Assembly (NCBI GenBank): GCA_021811185.1
Contig: JAJZPL010000003.1
Span: 1 to 64,000 of the forward strand
Reading direction: 5' to 3'
Length of the DNA: 64,000 nucleotides
DNA from: a bacterium
GTDB lineage: Bacteria; Elusimicrobiota; Elusimicrobia; Elusimicrobiales; UBA9959
In this document: positions 26,518 through 38,318 of the stretch, piece by piece
How positions within the stretch are numbered: position 1 is the first letter of the stretch
Layout of the letters: every line of letters begins with the position of its first letter
Program-made: the position numbers and the translations under genes
The notes under the pieces: generated by a model
The model's database searches: none
What the model saw: the letters and a program-made list of their open reading frames with translations, nothing else
What the model was told of the DNA's origin: nothing

Positions 26518-26555
26518 GGCCGGCGGATGGGGGATACAGTCCCCGGGCGCCGGCC
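26518..26555 (+). other. Strong hairpin between secretin and ATPase genes
   Basis: GGCCGGC (26518-26524) pairs with GCCGGCC (26549-26555), and inside it GGGGA (26530-26534) pairs with TCCCC (26540-26544). No U-tract follows, so it is more likely an mRNA-processing or stability element, or a weak attenuator, than a terminator. Confidence 0.45.
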
Positions 26556-26573
26556 TCAGGTCCGTGGATATTT

Positions 26574-28325
26574 ATGGCACACAAACTTTTAGGCGAGATC
26601 ATGATCCAGGCGGGCTGGATCGACGAGGAAAAACTCAACAAGGCGCTGAAGTTCCAGCAGCAGCAGGGCTGCCTTATAGGCGAGTCCCTGGTAAAACTGC
26701 ATTACGCCACCGAGGAGCAGGTGGCCATGGCGCTGGGCAAGCAGCTCAGCATTCCCTACGCCTCCAAAGAGAACCAGATCCTGAACCCCGAAAAAAGCCA
26801 GGGTCTGGAAAAGGTCATTCCCGAAAAATTCGCGCGCGAGAACGCCGTGATCCCGCTGTTCATCGAGAACAACGTGCTGGCGGTGGCCATGACCGACCCC
26901 ACCAACATCATGATGATAGACAACATCAAACTGGTGTGCGGCATGGAGATCCAGCCTTTTATTTCCACCAGGGCGCAGATCCTCAAGGTCATCGACGCTT
27001 TTTTTCAAGGCCAGACCAACCTTATCGACCGGGTGCTGGACAAGGGCAGGGAAGCAGGGGGGAAGAACGAGACCTCCGACGCCGACGTTATAACGCCCGA
27101 CGGCAAACTGGACCTGGACAAGGTCATCATCGGCGAATCCAAAGGCGCGCAGTCCATCAAGCTGGTCAACGCCATCATGAAGCAGGCCATCTCCGAGCGC
27201 ACCTCGGATATTCACCTGGAAAAGTTCGACGAGAAGGTCTCGCTCCGGCTTCGCATCGACGGTGTGCTGTATGAGCGCAGCGCCCCGCCTACGGACCTCG
27301 TCGAAGCCATGATCTCCCGCGTGAAGATACTCTCCAAGCTGGATATCTCCGAGCGGCGCCTCCCGCAGGACGGCAGTTTCTCCATAAAATACCAGAACCG
27401 CATCATCGAGATCCGCGTAAGCGTCTGCCCCACCGTATTCGGCGAAAAGCTGGTCATGCGTATCCTGGACAGAGGCTCGGTGGAACTCAACGTCAAGATC
27501 ATAGGCTTCGAGCAGCGCCAGATGGACGACTTCCTCAAGGCGGCCTCCGCCCCCAACGGCCTGATCTTCCTGACCGGCCCCACCGGTTCCGGTAAGACTA
27601 CCACGCTGAACGCCGTGCTGAACACCATCAAGTCGCCGGAACTGAATATCATGACGCTGGAAGACCCCGTAGAAATCAAGATGGAGGGCATCAGCCAGGT
27701 GCAGGTAAAGCCCGCGATAGGACTTACCATGGCTTCCGGCCTGCGCTCTTTCCTCCGCCAGGACCCCGACGTTATCCTGGTCGGCGAGGTCCGCGACAAC
27801 GAAACCGCCGAGGCATGCCTTAAGGCCGCCATGACCGGCCACCTCGTGCTTTCCACGCTGCATACCAACAGCGCCCTTGAGGCTATTCCGCGCCTTATCG
27901 ACATGGGCATCGAGAAGTACCTGCTGGCGAGCACGCTGCTCTGCCTGGCGGCCCAGCGCCTGGTGCGCCAGCTCTGCCCTTCCTGCAAGGTCCCTTACCG
28001 GCCTTCCCAGGCGGAAATAGACCAGTTCGCGGCGGAATCCATGCTGGACCCGCTGCCGGACCTGACCAAGATGACTTTTTATAAGGCCGCCGGCTGCCCC
28101 AAGTGCAACAATATGGGCTACAAGGGCCGCAAGGCCATCTACGAAGTGTATTTCAATACCGAGGCGATGAAGCGCATAATCTACAAGGACGCCGACGTCC
28201 AGAAAATAGCGGTGGAGGCGGCGAAGAGCGGGGCCTGGAACCTGAGGGCCAGCGGCTGGCGCAAAGTGTTCGCCGGGATAACTTCGGTGGACGATATGAT
28301 GTCGGTCACGGTGACCGAACGGTAG
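26574..28325 (+). CDS. pilB: PilB/GspE-family pilus assembly ATPase, 583 aa
   Basis: Residues 1-150 are an MshEN-type N-terminal domain. Walker A is GPTGSGKTT (from 335). An Asp-box (EDPVEI), Walker B (DPDVILVGEVRD) and the His-box (STLHTNSA) follow, then paired CxxC motifs (CPSC and CPKC) that bind zinc in extension ATPases. It powers pilin polymerisation or pseudopilus assembly on the cytoplasmic side. The zinc motif and MshEN domain mark it as PilB/GspE, not the retraction ATPase PilT; no pilT lies in the window. No clear ribosome-binding site precedes the ATG. Confidence 0.95.
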   Translation: MAHKLLGEIMIQAGWIDEEKLNKALKFQQQQGCLIGESLVKLHYATEEQVAMALGKQLSIPYASKENQILNPEKSQGLEKVIPEKFARENAVIPLFIENNVLAVAMTDPTNIMMIDNIKLVCGMEIQPFISTRAQILKVIDAFFQGQTNLIDRVLDKGREAGGKNETSDADVITPDGKLDLDKVIIGESKGAQSIKLVNAIMKQAISERTSDIHLEKFDEKVSLRLRIDGVLYERSAPPTDLVEAMISRVKILSKLDISERRLPQDGSFSIKYQNRIIEIRVSVCPTVFGEKLVMRILDRGSVELNVKIIGFEQRQMDDFLKAASAPNGLIFLTGPTGSGKTTTLNAVLNTIKSPELNIMTLEDPVEIKMEGISQVQVKPAIGLTMASGLRSFLRQDPDVILVGEVRDNETAEACLKAAMTGHLVLSTLHTNSALEAIPRLIDMGIEKYLLASTLLCLAAQRLVRQLCPSCKVPYRPSQAEIDQFAAESMLDPLPDLTKMTFYKAAGCPKCNNMGYKGRKAIYEVYFNTEAMKRIIYKDADVQKIAVEAAKSGAWNLRASGWRKVFAGITSVDDMMSVTVTER

Positions 28326-28328
28326 CCA

Positions 28329-28357
28329 TTGAAAATACGGGGTTTATCTGTTAGGCT
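28329..28357 (+). promoter_or_regulatory. Promoter of pilC-like gene, twin of the one at 31353
   Basis: TTGAAA (28329-28334), a 17-base spacer, then TAGGCT (28352-28357). The 34-base block 28326-28359 matches 31350-31383 at 30 positions, including the spacer GGGGTTT. Conservation of spacer bases suggests a shared regulator site in addition to sigma factor contacts. Confidence 0.6.
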
Positions 28358-28371
28358 ATTATCGGGGAACT

Positions 28372-29595
28372 ATGGGAAGATACATATACACAGTACAGGA
28401 CGCCCAGGGGACAGTGACCACCGGGGCCACCGACGCCGATGACGAAGACGGCGCGGTACAGTCTTTACAGACCAAGGGCCTCTTCATTCTCTCCATCCAG
28501 TCAGAGGACGTAAAGTCCAAGGGCGTTCTGAACATCAAGAAACTCGGCGGCGGCAGCGTTTCCGGCCGCGAGATGGTGTTCTTCGGCGAACAGATGGCCA
28601 CGCTGATAGGCGGCGGCATTCCGCTGGTGCGCGCGCTGTCGCTCTTGAGCGAACACGCCGAGAATAAGAACCTTGGGATAGTGCTGTCCGCCATCACCAA
28701 AGAGGTTTCCGCCGGCGGCGCCTTCCACAAGGCCTTGGAAAAGCATCCGAAGGTCTTCGACGAGATCTGGGTTTCCCTGGTGCAAGCCGGCGAAGTTTCC
28801 GGCCAGCTGCCCGCCGTGCTGCGCCAGATCACCGCCTACAGCGAATCCCAGGAGAACGTGAAGTCCAAGATCATCACGGCCGTCTCCTACCCCGCCGTGC
28901 TGATGACGATGTCCGTGGGCGTACTGTTCTACTTCGTGCTCTACATCGTGCCGGTCTTCGCCGACATCTTCCGGGACTTCAACCTGCAGCTCCCGTTCAT
29001 CACGCGCATCATCGTGATGATCTCCGCGGTGCTGACCAAGTACATCGTTTACATGATAGTGCTAGGGATCGGCGGCTTCTTCGCCGCGCGGGCCTATATC
29101 GCCACGCCTCCGGGCCGCCTGACCTGGAACCATATCCAGTTCAATATGCCGCTGGTCGGCGGGCTGATACGCAGCATGGCTACCGAGCGCATGCTCACTA
29201 CCATGTCCACGCTGATCCGCTCCGGCGTCAGTATTCTTAACGCTGTGTCAGTGCTGGAGGGCTCTTTCAAGAAGAACCTGATCTTCCAGAACGCGCTGAA
29301 AAAGGCAAAGAACGACATCGCCAGCGGCCGCTCCATTTCGGAATCGTTCAAGAAGACCGGGATCTTCCCGCCGATGGTGACCGAGATGATGTGGATGGGC
29401 GAGGAGTCGGGCAAGCTCCCCGACATCATCGTGGTGCTTTCCAAGTATTACCAGGAACAGATAGACCAGTTCCTGCGACGGTTCTCCGCCATGATCGACC
29501 CGATCCTGGTGGTGGGCGTCGGCGGGCTCGTCGGCGTTATCGTCATGAGCATCTTCATGCCCATCTTCCAGCTGTCGCAGATAGGCGCGCATTAG
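28372..29595 (+). CDS. pilC: PilC/GspF-family inner-membrane platform protein, 407 aa
   Basis: Two repeated GspF domains: the first has MVFFGEQMATLIGGGIPLVRAL and the second ERMLTTMSTLIRSGVSIL. Each is followed by transmembrane segments (about 170-190, 220-240 and 375-400). It forms the membrane platform on which PilB turns. Length is normal for the family. A GGGGAA lies just before the ATG. Confidence 0.95.
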   Translation: MGRYIYTVQDAQGTVTTGATDADDEDGAVQSLQTKGLFILSIQSEDVKSKGVLNIKKLGGGSVSGREMVFFGEQMATLIGGGIPLVRALSLLSEHAENKNLGIVLSAITKEVSAGGAFHKALEKHPKVFDEIWVSLVQAGEVSGQLPAVLRQITAYSESQENVKSKIITAVSYPAVLMTMSVGVLFYFVLYIVPVFADIFRDFNLQLPFITRIIVMISAVLTKYIVYMIVLGIGGFFAARAYIATPPGRLTWNHIQFNMPLVGGLIRSMATERMLTTMSTLIRSGVSILNAVSVLEGSFKKNLIFQNALKKAKNDIASGRSISESFKKTGIFPPMVTEMMWMGEESGKLPDIIVVLSKYYQEQIDQFLRRFSAMIDPILVVGVGGLVGVIVMSIFMPIFQLSQIGAH

Positions 29596-29618
29596 CGTCG
29601 CGTGCGAGGAGACCCTTT

Positions 29619-30149
29619 ATGCTTAAAAACAGGCGCGGATTTACCCTTATGGAACTGGTCGTAGTGGTGCTTATTATGGGGATCCTGGCCTCCATGGGCG
29701 TGCCGTATTACTATAAGACCATCGAGACCTCCAAGGCTACAGATGCCGTGGCTATAGCCCACCTGATCGGCAGCGCAAACCGCATGTACCTAGTGGACAA
29801 CCCTGGCGCCACAATATCCGGCCTGATCGACAACTCTTGCAACAATCCGGCTTTAACCTGCGCCACGGCTCCCGGCGCCTGCAAGCTGGTGGCCTGCAAT
29901 TACGTGGCGAAGCAGGACTGGGCCAGTTCCGCGTATAATTTTTACGCCTGCTCCAACGGCGGGGGCGCGCCCTGCTGCGCCAACGGCCCGGCGCCCTACA
30001 ACCCTAAAGGCGTAGCCTGCGTAGCGCGCAAGGCCGGCGCTCCGGTGGCCTACGCCAATTGGGGCTACAGGTTCTTCGACGACGGGTCCTGCCAGAACAT
30101 CGCGCCTTTGACCGGGCTCTATAACCAGCCTCCTTGCCCCAAGTTTTAA
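29619..30149 (+). CDS. Type IV pilin / GspG-like major pilin, 176 aa
   Basis: ATG at 29619 with GAGGAG upstream. The leader MLKNRRG is cut before Phe (G7/F8) and Glu is at +5 (FTLMEL), followed by the hydrophobic N-terminal helix. The C-terminal half is unusually Cys-rich, with about ten Cys, including two CC- or CxxxxC-type clusters, suggesting several disulfides. It is the first of four pilin genes and the likely main subunit. Confidence 0.9.
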   Translation: MLKNRRGFTLMELVVVVLIMGILASMGVPYYYKTIETSKATDAVAIAHLIGSANRMYLVDNPGATISGLIDNSCNNPALTCATAPGACKLVACNYVAKQDWASSAYNFYACSNGGGAPCCANGPAPYNPKGVACVARKAGAPVAYANWGYRFFDDGSCQNIAPLTGLYNQPPCPKF

Positions 30150-30154
30150 GATTT

Positions 30155-30613
30155 ATGAGAACAGGAAAACGGCCCGGCCAGACCCTCGTGGAAGTATGTA
30201 TGGCCACCATAGTGGCGGCCATGACCACTACCGCCATGTTTTCCGTCATGCTCTCGGGTTTCACGTCCCAGGCCAAGGCCGACAAGAGGGAGGCCGCCGC
30301 CATGGTGCTGAAACTGGCGCAGGAAACCCTTAAAAGTTACGTAAGTTCGGTGCCTACCGAGGGCTTATATGAGCCGACCGGTCCCGGAGGCGTCGGCCGT
30401 TGGGCCTCTGACTTGTCCGGCAACTGGGCGCTTGCGGACGGGTTGCATACCATCACGCCCCTGCTGCAGGGCACGGTCCTTCAGCCCGGAGGTACGCTGA
30501 CCTATACCGTAACCAGCTCTCCCTGCCTCGGCGCCGGCATAGCAGGCACCGCGCCGAACAATGAACTGTCGTGCAAGACCGTGAATTTCTCGCTGGTCTA
30601 TCCGGATAACTGA
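30155..30613 (+). CDS. Minor pilin, GspI-like, 152 aa
   Basis: The prepilin motif is RPGQTLVEV: cleavage after G8, Glu at +5, but Gln instead of Phe at +1. A hydrophobic helix follows, then a small soluble domain. It sits between the main pilin and a GspJ-like pilin, the usual place of GspI in pseudopilin operons. It starts 5 bases after the preceding stop. Confidence 0.75.
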   Translation: MRTGKRPGQTLVEVCMATIVAAMTTTAMFSVMLSGFTSQAKADKREAAAMVLKLAQETLKSYVSSVPTEGLYEPTGPGGVGRWASDLSGNWALADGLHTITPLLQGTVLQPGGTLTYTVTSSPCLGAGIAGTAPNNELSCKTVNFSLVYPDN

Positions 30614-30615
30614 TC

Positions 30616-31320
30616 ATGATAAAACGTCCCGGCTTTACCCTGATTGAACTTCTGATAGCCGTGCTTATCTTCGGCTACATGTCCCTTTCCATGGCCACCA
30701 TCTACTCGACCGCCAACCGGCATATGTTCCAGAATTACCGCAACAATATGATAAAGAGCAACGTGGCGCTTGCCATGCGCGACATCCGGCGGAACCTCTC
30801 CCAGGCCACACGCATTGACTTGCCGTTATACAATAACCCCACCGGGAGCGAACTAAAATTCGCTATCAATGTGGACCAGACTACAGGGTGTTACCCCATA
30901 AATCAGTACGCGCCGGTGACCTGGCACTATTTCTGCACCGCGCCCGACCCTGGCGACCCGACCTTTACCGACCTTTTCCACTATACGGGTACCGTCGCGA
31001 CGGATACCACCTGGTGCGGCAGCGCCCCCGACAAGTTCTGGGACCCACTTACCCAATACGCCGTGCCTGCCTGCGGAGCCGGCGGGGGGACCATCATTAT
31101 GCAGTATTCTGTGCCCGCCGACGCCCCTAACAGCAGCGTGATGTTTTCCCGCAGGCCCGCGGCCCCTGACAACGTTTACGAGGCTGACTCCGTGCTGGTC
31201 ACGCTGCGCTCCCGCTGGGTAGCAACGGCGCGCTTTGGCGGCGTCGCGAAAGCCAGCCAGCGCGACGTGGATTTCACTTTGAGTTCCAAGGTCAAGCTCC
31301 TGACTCCCCCTGCTCCCTGA
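30616..31320 (+). CDS. Minor pilin, GspJ/PilW-like, 234 aa
   Basis: The leader MIKRPG precedes FTLIELLIAVLIFGYMS, a standard class III signal with Glu at +5. The soluble part is longer than in the neighbours (about 200 residues) and Pro-rich, as usual in GspJ. It starts 2 bases after the previous stop. It probably forms part of the pilus-tip initiating complex with the flanking minor pilins. Confidence 0.82.
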   Translation: MIKRPGFTLIELLIAVLIFGYMSLSMATIYSTANRHMFQNYRNNMIKSNVALAMRDIRRNLSQATRIDLPLYNNPTGSELKFAINVDQTTGCYPINQYAPVTWHYFCTAPDPGDPTFTDLFHYTGTVATDTTWCGSAPDKFWDPLTQYAVPACGAGGGTIIMQYSVPADAPNSSVMFSRRPAAPDNVYEADSVLVTLRSRWVATARFGGVAKASQRDVDFTLSSKVKLLTPPAP

Positions 31321-31352
31321 GCAGCGCTGCCGCCGTTCCGCTTATCCTCCCA

Positions 31353-31381
31353 TTGAAAATGCGGGGTTTCTCTGCTAGACT
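31353..31381 (+). promoter_or_regulatory. Promoter of GspK-like gene, twin of the one at 28329
   Basis: TTGAAA (31353-31358), a 17-base spacer, then TAGACT (31376-31381). The ATG at 31388 lies 6 bases after the -10 box, so transcription would begin at or next to the start codon. Confidence 0.6.
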
Positions 31382-31387
31382 ATCAAG

Positions 31388-31708
31388 ATGACCATGCGCC
31401 GCCGTAAAGGAGTTATCCTGCTGCAGACCCTGGTAATGTCTGTGGTGCTTTCTTTTATGGCCGTGATGGTGCTGCAGTGGGTGCTCGGGCGCTATATGCT
31501 CGCGGCGCGGGCCTACAAGGGCGCCAAGTCCTTTTCCCATTCGGAAGGTTATTCCGACATGTTCTCCTCCACCTGGAACTTCGGCTCCACCCCGGGCAAC
31601 GGCAGCGCCACCGTAGAAACGCAGCCTATAAGTTACGAGATAAATCTTCAGCCGAACGGAATGTTTTATAAGGTCGATTATAAGTCCGACGAAGAACTCG
31701 CGAATTAG
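31388..31708 (+). CDS. Minor pilin, GspK/PilX-like, 106 aa
   Basis: The leader MTMRRRKG precedes VILLQTLVMSVVLSF. The residue at +5 is Gln, not Glu; loss of Glu5 is characteristic of the tip pseudopilin GspK. The soluble part is only about 75 residues, much shorter than GspK and closer to a truncated PilX. No ribosome-binding site is visible, consistent with a leaderless transcript from the promoter immediately upstream. Confidence 0.65.
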   Translation: MTMRRRKGVILLQTLVMSVVLSFMAVMVLQWVLGRYMLAARAYKGAKSFSHSEGYSDMFSSTWNFGSTPGNGSATVETQPISYEINLQPNGMFYKVDYKSDEELAN

Positions 31709-31713
31709 TCCAT

Positions 31714-32664
31714 ATGCCTAAAAAGGCCGTTCCTGCCGCGCTGCTTATGCTTCTCCTCCTGGCCGCCCGCGGGGCCGAAGTACTTTGCGCCGAGGAAGCG
31801 CCGCCGCTGCCCCCCGCGCCCCGGCCGGCAGCCGTTTCGTCCCAGGCCTGGCACGTGAAGTCCGCTCCCCATTTCGAGATCATGCACGAATCCGCCTGGT
31901 CGCCCGCTTCGATCTCGCTCGAGATGGAGAAGATGTACGCTGCCATGCGCCTTAACCTGGCCATGTTCGCGCCGTGGATGGTGAAGGAGAAGACCAAGGT
32001 CTACATCTACTCCTCCCAGCAGTCCTACCTGGCGGGCGAGTTCAACCCGCCGCGCTGGTCCAAGGGCCTGGCGTATTCCGCTAAAAAGACCATCGTGGTC
32101 TACGATACCGGGGATATGCAAAAGCTGAAGGCCGTAATAGCCCACGAACTCACGCACCTCTACCTGGAAAGTTACTTCGGGGAGAAATTGAAATACCCAC
32201 CGCAATGGCTTAACGAGGGACTAGCCGTTTACATGGAGGATTCCGTATTCCCGGAGGGAGGGCCCTGGGGCGGCGCGCTGGCTTACTTTCCTCCGGAACG
32301 CCGTATCCCCTTCTCCAGGTTCTTCGGCGTGAAGATCGACCAATTGGACTCCGACAACGCCATTGCGGACTGGTATCTTCAGGCTTTCGGTACGGTGATG
32401 TACCTTTACTCTCCGCGGACCCGCCTGCAGTTCAAGAGCCTTTGCGAGTCTGTGCGGGCGGGGACGCCCGTGGACGACGCGCTGTGGAGCGTGTACCGGA
32501 TCAGGGAAGGGGGGGATTTTACGCGCAAATGGGAAACCTGGCTGCAGGATTACAGCCGCCAGGATAAAGCCGGCCCCGCCTCTGGTACCCGCTCGGCCAG
32601 TTTTAATTTCAAGCCCGTACGGATGTCCTCGTTTACCTTCACCAACTTCGGCTCTAAAAAATAA
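31714..32664 (+). CDS. Secreted gluzincin metalloprotease (peptidase MA-like), 316 aa
   Basis: Signal peptide (residues 1-25), then a Pro-rich linker. The catalytic zinc motif HELTH is followed about 19 residues later by the third ligand Glu in WLNEGLAVYME, the gluzincin arrangement of the MA-like family. The C-terminal part is helical. It lies 5 bases after the last pilin gene and may process pili or other surface proteins; its substrate is unknown. Confidence 0.8.
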   Translation: MPKKAVPAALLMLLLLAARGAEVLCAEEAPPLPPAPRPAAVSSQAWHVKSAPHFEIMHESAWSPASISLEMEKMYAAMRLNLAMFAPWMVKEKTKVYIYSSQQSYLAGEFNPPRWSKGLAYSAKKTIVVYDTGDMQKLKAVIAHELTHLYLESYFGEKLKYPPQWLNEGLAVYMEDSVFPEGGPWGGALAYFPPERRIPFSRFFGVKIDQLDSDNAIADWYLQAFGTVMYLYSPRTRLQFKSLCESVRAGTPVDDALWSVYRIREGGDFTRKWETWLQDYSRQDKAGPASGTRSASFNFKPVRMSSFTFTNFGSKK

Positions 32665-32667
32665 CTT

Positions 32668-35478
<2,811 letters not shown>

Positions 35479-35482
35479 ACGG

Positions 35483-37075
35483 CTACCTCGCGTATCTGTG
35501 CACGGCTTTAGGCTTAAGGAACCTGTCGGATGTTTTGGGGTAATCAACGGTATAGTGGAGCCCGCGGCTTTCCTTCCTGCGGCGGGCGGCGCGTATGATG
35601 ACGTCCGCGAGGCACGCTATATTCCTGAGTTCCAGCAGGTCGCGGGTCAGGAAGAAATCCCAGTAGTACATAGCGATCTCTTCGGAAATGATCTTTACCC
35701 GGGCGCCGGCGCGGGCCAGGCGTTTGTCGCTGCGCACGATGCCCACGTAGTTCCACATCAGCGTGCGGATCTCGTCCCAGTTGTGGGTGATGATCACGGC
35801 CTCGTCGGGCGGCCTGGCGTTGCCGGTGGACCAGTGCGCCGGGCGTGCCTCGCCGCGCAGCCGGGGCTCGGCCTTTATGGCCTCCGCGGCGCGGTGCGAA
35901 AAAACGCACGCTTCAAGGAGCGAGTTCGAGGCCAGACGGTTGGCCCCGTGCAGGCCGGTGTGGGAGACCTCGCCTATGGCGTACAGGCCGGGCATGGCGG
36001 TGCGCCCGTGCTCGTCCACCTGGACGCCTCCGCAGAAGAAGTGGGCGGCGGGCACTACGGGGATGGGCTTTTTGGTGATATCGATGCCGAGGCCCAGGCA
36101 CTTGGCGTAAATGTTAGGGAACCGCTTTTTCAGGAAAGCGGCCTTCAGGTGCGTCATGTCCAGGTACACGCATTCGGCGCCGGTGCGTTTGAGTTCCGAG
36201 TCTATAGCCCTTGCCACCACGTCCCTGGGCGCCAGTTCCTGGTACTTTGAGTAATTCTTCATGAAGGCCTCGCCGTCCTCGCCGCGGAGGATCCCGCCTT
36301 CGCCGCGCAGGGCTTCGGAGATAAGGAAGGACTTTTCCTGCGGGTGGTAGAGGCAGGTGGGGTGGAACTGCACGAATTCCATGTTGACCAGCCCGAGCCC
36401 GGCGCGGTAGGCCATGGCCATGCCGTCGCCGGTGGCTACGTCGGGGTTGGTGGTGTATTTGTACACCTTTCCGGCGCCGCCGGAGGCCAGCAGAGTGGTG
36501 GAGGCCAGGAAGCTGTGCACCTTCCCGGTGCTCTCCTCCAGCGCGTAGGCGCCAAGGCAGGAGTTCCTGGCGGGGCGGGTCCTCGCCGGGCGGCCCTTCA
36601 GGATCAGGTCCACGGCTGAAAAATAGGGGAAGAAGGTTATGTTCTTGTCCGCCCTGCAGGCTTCCAGCAGGGCTCTTTCTATCTCGCGGCCGGTGGCGTC
36701 GGCGGCGTGCAGCACCCGTCTGCGGGAGTGTCCGCCTTCGAGGCCCAGTTCGAATACGCCGTTCTTCAGCGAGAAACGGGCGCCCAGGGCCACCAGTTCC
36801 TGGATGCGGGCGGGGGCCTCGCTTATGGTCAGCCTGACTATCCGGGGGTCCGAGAGGCCCGCGCCGGTGCGCAGCGTGTCCGCTATATGGAGGTCGAAGT
36901 TGTCTTCGGCGGAAGTGACGGCGGCTATGCCGCCCTGCGCCAGGTTGCTGTTGGAGATCTCGGGGGAACGCTTGGTGAGCACGGCCACGCGGCCCGAGGC
37001 TGCCAGCCGGTGGGCGGCCAGCAGGCCGGCGGCGCCGCTGCCTATTATCAGGAAATCGTATTTATGTATGGTCAT
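35483..37075 (-). CDS. nadB: L-aspartate oxidase
   Basis: Flavoprotein that oxidises L-aspartate to iminoaspartate, the first step of de novo NAD synthesis. The N-terminus has the FAD-binding GSGAAGLLAA motif (residues about 12-21). Conserved segments SNSNLAQGGIAAV, the substrate loop EGGHSRRRV, and HGANRLASNSLLE are present. Its 530 residues are normal. nadA and nadC are not in the window. It is divergent from the membrane protein gene at 37239. Confidence 0.96.
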   Translation of the reverse strand: MTIHKYDFLIIGSGAAGLLAAHRLAASGRVAVLTKRSPEISNSNLAQGGIAAVTSAEDNFDLHIADTLRTGAGLSDPRIVRLTISEAPARIQELVALGARFSLKNGVFELGLEGGHSRRRVLHAADATGREIERALLEACRADKNITFFPYFSAVDLILKGRPARTRPARNSCLGAYALEESTGKVHSFLASTTLLASGGAGKVYKYTTNPDVATGDGMAMAYRAGLGLVNMEFVQFHPTCLYHPQEKSFLISEALRGEGGILRGEDGEAFMKNYSKYQELAPRDVVARAIDSELKRTGAECVYLDMTHLKAAFLKKRFPNIYAKCLGLGIDITKKPIPVVPAAHFFCGGVQVDEHGRTAMPGLYAIGEVSHTGLHGANRLASNSLLEACVFSHRAAEAIKAEPRLRGEARPAHWSTGNARPPDEAVIITHNWDEIRTLMWNYVGIVRSDKRLARAGARVKIISEEIAMYYWDFFLTRDLLELRNIACLADVIIRAARRRKESRGLHYTVDYPKTSDRFLKPKAVHRYAR

Positions 37076-37238
37076 TTTATATATCCGGGCGCGCGGCCCT
37101 GCCGGCGTAAGCTGCGGCCCCGGGCGGGCGGAGGTCCTGAAAAACCCTCTTTTATTGGCCGTCCTAAAGTTTTACAATACCTATGTGGTTCAGCGCAGGG
37201 GCCGGCGGCTGGTAGTCGATGTATATATTTTAACAAAT

Positions 37239-38318
37239 ATGACGCGCAAGCTAGACTATAAGAAAAAATTGCTCATCTACGGGCCTATCGCCGTATCGAT
37301 GGTCATCTTGGCCGCCCTGGTCTACCCCAACCTGGACGACCTGCTGGTCACCATGAAGACCGCCAGGTTCTTTCACCTTTTCATGGCGCTGTTCTTCTCT
37401 TTCACCAGCTACCTTTTTATGGGCATGTCCCTGTGGGAAGTGCTCAAGATCCTGGGCCACCGGCTGCCTTTCTGGGAAGCCTCGGGCGTGTCCTTCGTCT
37501 CCACCACGGTCAACTATTTCGTCTCTTCCGGCGGGGTCAGCGGCTTCGCCACCCGGGCCCACCTGCTGAGCAAGCGGCATATCCCCTACGGCATCAGCGT
37601 CACTTCCTCCGTGGTCATCAGCGTGTTCATCTACCTGGTGCTCTCCGTCATCATCGTGGAGGGGATGGTCCTGCAGATGCTCAAGTCCAGCAGCTACGGG
37701 ATCAGCGTGTTCCAGGGCGTGATCGGCGTGCTGTTCGTGCTGGCTTTCGCCTTTTTCCTGATCCTGATGTTCTTCCACCAGGACCTGCGCTACGCCTGGT
37801 CCCGCAAGTTGTACAAGCTCGGCAACCACCTGCTTTACTTCTTCTCCAAGAAGGAGATCCCCGAAGAGACCTTTCTCCAGTTCGAGGCCCAGCTCACGGA
37901 CGGGATCCGCACGATACAGTCGCGCAAGTACGAACTGCCCCTGGTGCTGGCCTACGTTTGCCTGGACTGGGTCAGCAATATCCTGATCCTGCATTTCGCT
38001 TTCAAGGCCGTAGGCGCCCACATGCACACCAGCACGCTGATCATCGGCTTCGCGCTCGGCCAGCTGATGACGGTGATCCCGATCCTCCCCGGCGGCCTGG
38101 GGGCCATGGAGGCCGCCATGACCGCCGCCTATTCCGGTATGGGCATTCCCGTCGGCAAGGCCCTCGCCGCCAGCCTGATCTTCAGGTTCCTGTATTACAT
38201 CATCCCCGCCTTCGGCAGCATCTTCATCTACTGGGGCCTCAGGATGTCCGAACCGCGCTACGATTTCTCGAAGCACTCGCTAAACTCGCATAGAAACGGG
38301 GCCGGCCATGATGCTTGA
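37239..38318 (+). CDS. Flippase-like membrane protein (YbhN / lysylphosphatidylglycerol synthase TM family), 359 aa
   Basis: ATG at 37239. About eight transmembrane segments, with the family's SSGGVSGFATRAHLL and PGGLGAMEA motifs. Family members include the membrane half of MprF and glycolipid flippase candidates, so lipid flipping or export is likely; the substrate is unknown. TATATT lies 9 bases before the start and no ribosome-binding site is visible. It overlaps the next gene by 11 bases and heads an operon running to 40947. Confidence 0.8.
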   Translation: MTRKLDYKKKLLIYGPIAVSMVILAALVYPNLDDLLVTMKTARFFHLFMALFFSFTSYLFMGMSLWEVLKILGHRLPFWEASGVSFVSTTVNYFVSSGGVSGFATRAHLLSKRHIPYGISVTSSVVISVFIYLVLSVIIVEGMVLQMLKSSSYGISVFQGVIGVLFVLAFAFFLILMFFHQDLRYAWSRKLYKLGNHLLYFFSKKEIPEETFLQFEAQLTDGIRTIQSRKYELPLVLAYVCLDWVSNILILHFAFKAVGAHMHTSTLIIGFALGQLMTVIPILPGGLGAMEAAMTAAYSGMGIPVGKALAASLIFRFLYYIIPAFGSIFIYWGLRMSEPRYDFSKHSLNSHRNGAGHDA

